From NCBI GenBank assembly GCA_910588775.1, contig CAJURH010000006.1, forward strand, positions 37,908-101,907: a DNA stretch of 64,000 nucleotides. The letters run 5' to 3'. The notes beneath the pieces are model-generated. The model was not told the DNA's origin. It made no database searches and saw only the letters and a list, made by a program, of their open reading frames with translations. A program made the translations under genes and the position numbers. The DNA is from an uncultured Lachnospiraceae bacterium (GTDB lineage: Bacteria > Bacillota > Clostridia > Lachnospirales > Lachnospiraceae). The first letter of the stretch is position 1. Every line of letters begins with the position of its first letter. Of this stretch, positions 59,573-64,000 are shown piece after piece.

Positions 59573-60190
59573 TCAGTTGTTTTGCATCGCTTCCCGTGCT
59601 AGGCGATCCGCCAAATCGTTATATTTATCCCCGGAATGTCCTTTCACTTTTACGAATCGGATATCCAGTTTGCTTTTTGCCTGTTCGTAGAAAGCTTTGT
59701 ATTCTTTCGTTCCAGTTTTTTTAGCCTGCCACTCTCCAGTGCACCATTTGGCGATTCCTTCATAATCATGGAAAATAGTCACGCTTTTAATTTGACGCTC
59801 CAGGCAGAACTGGATTGCTTTCTGAGAGCCTTTAAGTTCTCCTGCCACATTGTGCATCTGAGCCAAATCCGGGTCGTTATACAGTTCTGACAAGTGGGTT
59901 TCCTGTCCATCATGAAAAATCACAACGCCGCAGGAAAACTGCTTAGTGGCCGCTTGGTAGCTTCCGTCCACATAGGCGACTGCTTCCGTCTGGACAGAGT
60001 CCTTTCCCACAGGCGCGTCTTGTACCTGAGTTGCGCCAGGCAGATTTATGTACGCTTCGGCCTCGGCGAGGGTTGGAAATCCCTTAAATACAGCGCCTGA
60101 AAAACCGCGAATCTGTTCCTGACATTGCGCCCATGTGTTGTAAATGCCAGGTTTGCGCCCATTGCGGACGGCATATACTTTCTTGGACAT
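59573..60190 (-). CDS. rnhA: Ribonuclease H1-type protein with viroplasmin domain
   Basis: Cleaves the RNA of RNA-DNA hybrids, 205 residues. The N-terminal caulimovirus viroplasmin-type domain (about 5-48; YAVRNGRKPGIYNTWAQCQE, VFKGFPTLAEAEAYI) binds hybrids. The RNase H domain (about 70-200) has the acidic catalytic residues Asp in AYVDGSY, Glu in VAGELKG, Asp in FHDYEG and Asp in YNDLAD. It is transcribed on the minus strand, opposite to the kinase/regulator genes. It has no evident tie to its neighbours. Confidence 0.92.
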   Translation of the reverse strand: MSKKVYAVRNGRKPGIYNTWAQCQEQIRGFSGAVFKGFPTLAEAEAYINLPGATQVQDAPVGKDSVQTEAVAYVDGSYQAATKQFSCGVVIFHDGQETHLSELYNDPDLAQMHNVAGELKGSQKAIQFCLERQIKSVTIFHDYEGIAKWCTGEWQAKKTGTKEYKAFYEQAKSKLDIRFVKVKGHSGDKYNDLADRLAREAMQNN

Positions 60191-60398
60191 TTTATGTATC
60201 CTCCCTTTTTATATGTAGTTCTCTCAGAAATTTATCAACATTAAATATTTAGGTTCTGAGAGCGCATTATTATTTACCGATTATAAACAGTGAACAAATT
60301 CTTGTCAACTGTAAAAGAATCTTTGTTTATGTTGGTTAATTCATAAAATATTGTGGAAACATAAGGGAATCAAGAAAATTAAGAATGAATGCTTTTTG

Positions 60399-60505
60399 AT
60401 AGCCACCGTACCGGGATGCCTGACAAATGCCCGCGAACCCGGTACAAAAACTGCATAAAAAATTACGCAGTCTGCATTACTTGTGGCTATGAAGGACGTT
60501 GTCCT
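60399..60505. ncRNA. Candidate structured RNA: three-way junction plus hairpin
   Basis: P1 is ATAGCCAC (60399-60406) with GTGGCTAT (60483-60490). Inside it P2 is GTACCGGG (60408-60415) with CCCGGTAC (60438-60445), and P3 is ACTGC/GCAGT with an inner TAA/TTA (60450-60471). P4, AGGAC/GTCCT, follows at 60493-60505. All outer pairs are perfect. No T tract follows on either strand, and the sense strand is not certain. It could be an untranslated regulatory RNA, or a remnant end of a transposon such as an IS200/IS605-type RNA end. No known family was recognised. Confidence 0.35.
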
Positions 60506-60535
60506 GAATAGTTATACTTATTATATAAGAAAAGA

Positions 60536-60591
60536 GATTGGATTACAACCCATTATTTGAAAAAAATTTTGTTAAATAATGGAATCCGATT
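60536..60591. repeat. AT-rich imperfect hairpin
   Basis: GATTGGATT and CCATTATTT pair with AAATAATGG and AATCCGATT around a central A/T-rich loop. It lies 99 bases before the kinase start codon and might be an operator or weak terminator. Confidence 0.5.
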
Positions 60592-60689
60592 CATTTGACA
60601 TTATTTCGCTCAAATATTAGAATGAGAGTAGTTTATCATGGAGTGGAGCGTTTAGAGAGTCTAGTGAAACGAAGGATAGAGGTGGGATT

Positions 60690-62930
60690 ATGTATTGTGA
60701 TGTATGTGGGAAGGAAACGAAGAGTACCGCTTTTTGTCCATATTGTGGGAAGCGTCTGGGTGCAGAGGGAGCTGCGCACCATTTAAAGCCGGGGACTGTG
60801 ATTGGCGGCAAATATCGTATAGAGGATTTTATTGGAGAGGGTGGTTTTGGCATTACTTATATAGGAAGGGATACGAACCTGGATATGCCAGTCGCCATCA
60901 AGGAATATTATCCCTGCGGGTTTGCGGGACGCGACAGTAGCGATTCAAATTCGGTTCGGGTGACGGCGGCGGATAAGGAAAGTTTTTTTGAAAATGGAAA
61001 AAAGAGGTTTTTGCAGGAGGCAAGAAGTCTGGCTAAATTCTCCAAGGAGCCGGGGATTGTAACGGTTCGGGATTATTTTGAAGAAAACGACACGGCGTAT
61101 ATAGCCATGGAATATCTGGAAGGCGAGAACCTGGGTAAATATGCTGAAAGAAATGGCGGAATGGATGCCGATGAATTGATAAATCGCATGATCCCGCTGA
61201 TGCGTTCTCTGGAGAAGATTCATGAGGCGGGCGTTATACATCGGGATATAAGTCCAGATAATATTATGTTTCAGAAAAATGGGACGCTTAAGTTGATGGA
61301 TTTCGGGTCGGCCCGGTATTTTACCAACAACGAATCTGAAATGTCTGTGATTTTGAAGCAGGGTTTTTCACCAGAGGAGCAGTATCGGAAGAAGGGCGAT
61401 CAGGGACCATGGACCGATGTGTACAGTCTGTGCGCCACAATCTATAGCTGTGTGACGGGCGTAATACCGGAAAGCGCGCTGGACAGGCTTCATAACGACG
61501 CGTTGAAGCCTCCTTCACAAATGGGTGTGAAAATCAGCGCTATGCACGAAAACGCGTTGATGACGGGATTGGCGGTTTTGCCAGAAAACCGCTGTAAAAG
61601 CGTTGCGGAATTGATGGAAAGGTTCGGCGTTGACGCTGTCCGGGAAGACGGCAAAGGAAAATCTGTCGATCCATATAAGACATATATGGCGGAGGATATG
61701 AGCCATGAGGGGCGGGGATATGAAGGCGAAAGCCAGCGGCAGCCGCAGAGAAACAGACCCAGATTCAATGTTACAGCTGTAGTCGTTGCGGCGTGTGCGT
61801 GTGGCGTGTTGGCCATGGCGACGCTGGCGATGGTTGTCTTTCCGAAGTTTCTGAAAAAAGAAACGAAACCAGAAGGCACGAAGACGGAAGAAGCGAAAGA
61901 AACTGTGCAAGCGTCGGCTACAGACAGCTCCAAGAAAAAGAAGAAAACCGCCGTGGCTGCCCCAAAAGAAACGGATATTCTTGTGCCGGATGTGATTGGA
62001 CTGCGCTCCAGTGAGGCCACAGAAAAACTGGCCGGCGAGGGGCTTAAAGTCAACATCATCCAGGCGGAAAGTGAGTCGGTTGAGGCGGACTACGTGATTA
62101 GTCAGTCTCCAGTTGCAGAGAAAAAAGCCAAGCAAGAAGATGTGGTCACGGTGTATGTGTCCATATCCAGCCACGCAAGCGCGCCAGCGGCGGCCAGTGG
62201 GGAGGCGGCGCAGTCGGCTGTTGCCGCAAAAACGTTGTACTGCCGGGCCAGCGAATTTGCCACATTAAGGGCCAGCGCTTCCACGGGGGGAGCCGAGATT
62301 GCCAAGGTGGGCTGTGGCGAGGGAGTCCAGTATCTGGATGTGAATGGCGAGTTTTACTATGTGACGTATAAGGGGCAAAGCGGCTATGTTTTAAAGGATT
62401 TCTTTTCAGAAGATCCCAATGCGGCCATCAACTACAGTGAAAGCGCGTCTGTGCCCACGCCGGGTTACGCCACGTATTACTGCTGTGCTAGCATCAGCGC
62501 CACTTTAAGGTCAACGGCGTCTAGAAGCGGAGCGGACCTGGCCCAGATAAGCAGCAGGGAAGCGGTTCAGTGCGTTGGGGCTGAAGGAGAATTTTATAAA
62601 GTCATTTATAAAGGTCAGAACGGTTATGTTCTGAAGGACTTCTTCTCACAGGACCCCAATGCTCCTCTGAATTATGACAGTGGCAATGCCCCGTCATCCA
62701 GCTCGGATCCTGCAATCTATTACTGCTGTGCCAGTGAAAGCGCAACGCTGCGCTCGGCTCCATCCAGAAGCGGGGCGGAACTTGCCAACGTCAACAGCAG
62801 AGAAGCGGTTCAGTTCATCAGTGATGCTGGGGAATTTTATTATGTATCTTATCAGGGCCAAAATGGCTATGTGTTGAAAAATTATTTTTCCACAGATCCC
62901 AATGCGGAATTGAATTATGGAAGAAATTAG
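60690..62930 (+). CDS. Zinc-ribbon Ser/Thr protein kinase with PASTA and SH3 repeats
   Basis: A 746-residue receptor-like kinase. A zinc ribbon (Cys3, Cys6, Cys16, Cys19) precedes the kinase domain (about 36-300): glycine loop GEGGFGITYIG, Lys in VAIKEYYP, catalytic loop VIHRDISPDNIMF, DFGSAR. A membrane segment lies near 365-385, then a Lys/Thr/Glu-rich linker, one PASTA domain (about 425-495; VPDVIGLRSSEATEKL) and three SH3-like repeats of about 75 residues (ending GYVLKDFFS/GYVLKNYFS). PASTA suggests wall-fragment sensing. GAGGTGGG precedes ATG 60690. The kinase appears active. Confidence 0.9.
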   Translation: MYCDVCGKETKSTAFCPYCGKRLGAEGAAHHLKPGTVIGGKYRIEDFIGEGGFGITYIGRDTNLDMPVAIKEYYPCGFAGRDSSDSNSVRVTAADKESFFENGKKRFLQEARSLAKFSKEPGIVTVRDYFEENDTAYIAMEYLEGENLGKYAERNGGMDADELINRMIPLMRSLEKIHEAGVIHRDISPDNIMFQKNGTLKLMDFGSARYFTNNESEMSVILKQGFSPEEQYRKKGDQGPWTDVYSLCATIYSCVTGVIPESALDRLHNDALKPPSQMGVKISAMHENALMTGLAVLPENRCKSVAELMERFGVDAVREDGKGKSVDPYKTYMAEDMSHEGRGYEGESQRQPQRNRPRFNVTAVVVAACACGVLAMATLAMVVFPKFLKKETKPEGTKTEEAKETVQASATDSSKKKKKTAVAAPKETDILVPDVIGLRSSEATEKLAGEGLKVNIIQAESESVEADYVISQSPVAEKKAKQEDVVTVYVSISSHASAPAAASGEAAQSAVAAKTLYCRASEFATLRASASTGGAEIAKVGCGEGVQYLDVNGEFYYVTYKGQSGYVLKDFFSEDPNAAINYSESASVPTPGYATYYCCASISATLRSTASRSGADLAQISSREAVQCVGAEGEFYKVIYKGQNGYVLKDFFSQDPNAPLNYDSGNAPSSSSDPAIYYCCASESATLRSAPSRSGAELANVNSREAVQFISDAGEFYYVSYQGQNGYVLKNYFSTDPNAELNYGRN

Positions 62931-62957
62931 ATGGCGTTAGGAGCGATAAAGTTAGAA

Positions 62958-63728
62958 ATGAAAAAGATAAGCGTATTTCTGTTTATTATTTCTGTTATGG
63001 TCTGCGCTGGATGCGGTTCGGATGGGCGGCAAAGCCCTTTGGAAACGCCGGCGCCCACGTGTGTGGAGACGCCCACAGTGCAGCCGGCTCCAGTGGAATC
63101 TCCATTGGGAACATCCCCAACGGAAACGCCTGGAACTGCGCCAGCGCAGAGAGCCAGTCGGATAGAGCCGTTTCAAACCATATGTCAATATCCGGAGCTG
63201 CCCACAGGTTGTGAAATGACGTCTCTTACCATGGTGTTGAATTATAATGGGATTCCCGCTGACAAATGTGATATTGCAGATAATTATTTGGACAAAGGCG
63301 AAGTGGGAACGGTGGATTTCCGGGTGGCTTTTGAAGGAAATCCCAGAGACGAGAATTCCTATGGCTGTTATTCTCCTGTTGTGGTGGATACAGCAAACAA
63401 ATATTTGCAGGCGGTGCAGTCAGATATGCGGGCGGTGGACCTTTCGGGAACGGAATTTGAGGAGTTATTCTCTTATATAGATGCGGGAGTTCCCGTTATC
63501 GTTTGGGGAACACTGGACTGTGCAGAAGGGCATTACAGCGTGACGTGGACTGTGAATGGAACGGATTTGACCTGGTATACGCCGGAGCACTGTATGGTTC
63601 TTGTGGGGTATGAAGACAAAATGGTGTGGGTTGCTGATCCAGTTTATGGAGACGTGCGCAGTTATGATAGAGAAATTTTTAAGAGTCGGTACGAGGTGCT
63701 TTATAGGCAGGCGGTGGTGATTGAGTAG
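62958..63728 (+). CDS. Lipoprotein with C39-like papain-fold domain
   Basis: About 256 residues: a signal peptide with a lipobox ending at Cys19 (VCAGC), a Pro/Thr/Glu-rich linker (about 25-75), then a peptidase C39-like domain with Cys in LPTGCEMTSL, His in EHCMVLVGYED and Asp in WVADPVYGD. The triad positions are conserved, so protease or peptidoglycan endopeptidase activity is possible. ATG 62958 gives a normal signal sequence; ATG 62931, directly after the kinase stop, would add nine residues. It is co-transcribed with the Ser/Thr kinase and may be its surface partner. Confidence 0.85.
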   Translation: MKKISVFLFIISVMVCAGCGSDGRQSPLETPAPTCVETPTVQPAPVESPLGTSPTETPGTAPAQRASRIEPFQTICQYPELPTGCEMTSLTMVLNYNGIPADKCDIADNYLDKGEVGTVDFRVAFEGNPRDENSYGCYSPVVVDTANKYLQAVQSDMRAVDLSGTEFEELFSYIDAGVPVIVWGTLDCAEGHYSVTWTVNGTDLTWYTPEHCMVLVGYEDKMVWVADPVYGDVRSYDREIFKSRYEVLYRQAVVIE

Positions 63729-63763
63729 GGGGGCAAGGCGGTATTTTGGAATGTTTTACTAAG

Positions 63764-63812
63764 ATAAAAGAGTGGCATTGAAGTCTAAACTTCGATGCCA
63801 CTCTTTTATAAT
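63764..63812 (+). terminator. Strong rho-independent terminator after the kinase operon
   Basis: A 20-bp stem (63764-63783 with 63790-63809, AAAGAGTGGCAT type, one G-T) with a 6-base loop. Its left arm is A-rich and its right arm T-rich. Confidence 0.85.
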
Positions 63813-63815
63813 TTG

Positions 63816-63853
63816 AGAGCCAGTGTTAATTTAATATATAATACTGGCTCTTT
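63816..63853 (+). terminator. Second hairpin near the window end
   Basis: AGAGCCAGT (63816-63824) pairs with ACTGGCTCT (63843-63851) and is followed by TTTT. It lies just beyond the first terminator; the rest of the window to 64000 holds no visible gene. Confidence 0.6.
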
Positions 63854-64000
63854 TGATTACTGTGTGCAAAATTAATTGTGAAAATTATCTTCTTAAAGTA
63901 AATGGTAAAGATATGTTATTGTTTAAAATAATAGTGTAATTACGAGACGTAATACCATTATTAATCACGTTATTAATATGTGCAGCTTTAAGTGTAAGCG

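Larger units (their letters stand above)
60191..60689. other. 499-bp gap with RNA-like structure and a hairpin
   Basis: An AT-rich region. 60399-60505 folds as a compact multi-helix structure (listed separately). 60536-60591 is a long imperfect inverted repeat (GATTGGATT, CCATTATTT and their partners). No ORF with protein-like content was found. Confidence 0.5.

Overview
The window looks like a chromosomal segment from an anaerobic Clostridia bacterium, most likely Lachnospiraceae. The reasons are strong AGGAGG-type ribosome sites, roughly balanced base composition, a tRNA without encoded CCA, LytTR/GHKL regulator pairs, DUF5688 and DUF2752 proteins, cell-wall-binding-repeat proteins, zinc-ribbon/SH3 proteins, and the YqeG-AroK-EFP gene order. 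The assignment is by gene content only; no species is claimed.

Layout. 1-6.1 kb: a complete five-gene oligopeptide-type ABC importer (binding protein, two permeases, two ATPases), a terminator, then an allulose/tagatose 3-epimerase-like sugar isomerase. 6.1-10.8 kb: signalling, with a LytTR regulator and GHKL kinase pair, then two GGDEF proteins (a membrane Cache sensor and a REC-GGDEF regulator). 10.9-19.3 kb: core metabolism and housekeeping: glutamate dehydrogenase, AlaA-type aminotransferase, DUF2752 protein, citrate synthase, patatin phospholipase, an EamA-transporter/YqeG-phosphatase fusion, shikimate kinase and elongation factor P. 19.5-25.7 kb: a DUF5688 protein, tRNA-Arg(CCG), an SH3 protein, a MATE exporter, rhamnulokinase and a tandem class II aldolase. 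26.1-40.4 kb: a cell-surface region, interrupted by the minus-strand argCJBD operon at 27.8-32.2 kb. It holds transglutaminase-like proteins, four proteins with aromatic cell-wall-binding repeats, an MBOAT/AlgJ-type O-acetylation pair and a lipoprotein. 40.5-44.1 kb: an amino-acid ABC importer whose membrane protein carries three near-identical binding domains fused to the permease.

44.2-54 kb is the most accessory-like part. It has a 5'-damaged PadR-type regulator, a LysR regulator, a zinc-ribbon/SH3 protein and a serine hydrolase. These last two are bracketed by two related repeats in opposite orientation, one of which is a MITE-like element flanked by CTAG. A second LytTR/GHKL pair, an unannotated 35-residue hydrophobic peptide ORF and a YoaP-type acetyltransferase follow. 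53.3-59.6 kb: a DUF2935 protein translationally coupled to a giant multicopper oxidase with a damaged 5' end, then an OmpR-type regulator and a membrane-less histidine kinase. 59.6-64 kb: RNase H, a compact RNA-like structure in an otherwise empty 500-bp gap, a zinc-ribbon/Ser-Thr kinase/PASTA/SH3 receptor, and a C39-like lipoprotein, closed by strong terminators.

How the genes work together. The surface genes at 26-40 kb suggest proteins that bind and process wall or envelope polymers, plus O-acetylation of a secreted polymer. The kinase, the SH3 proteins and the serine hydrolase suggest sensing of peptidoglycan-related ligands. The most unusual items are the triple-binding-domain importer, the domain-swapped surface protein with a converted tail, the transporter-phosphatase fusion, the oxidase/DUF2935 pair, the MITE next to a regulator ribosome site, and the structured element near 60.4 kb.
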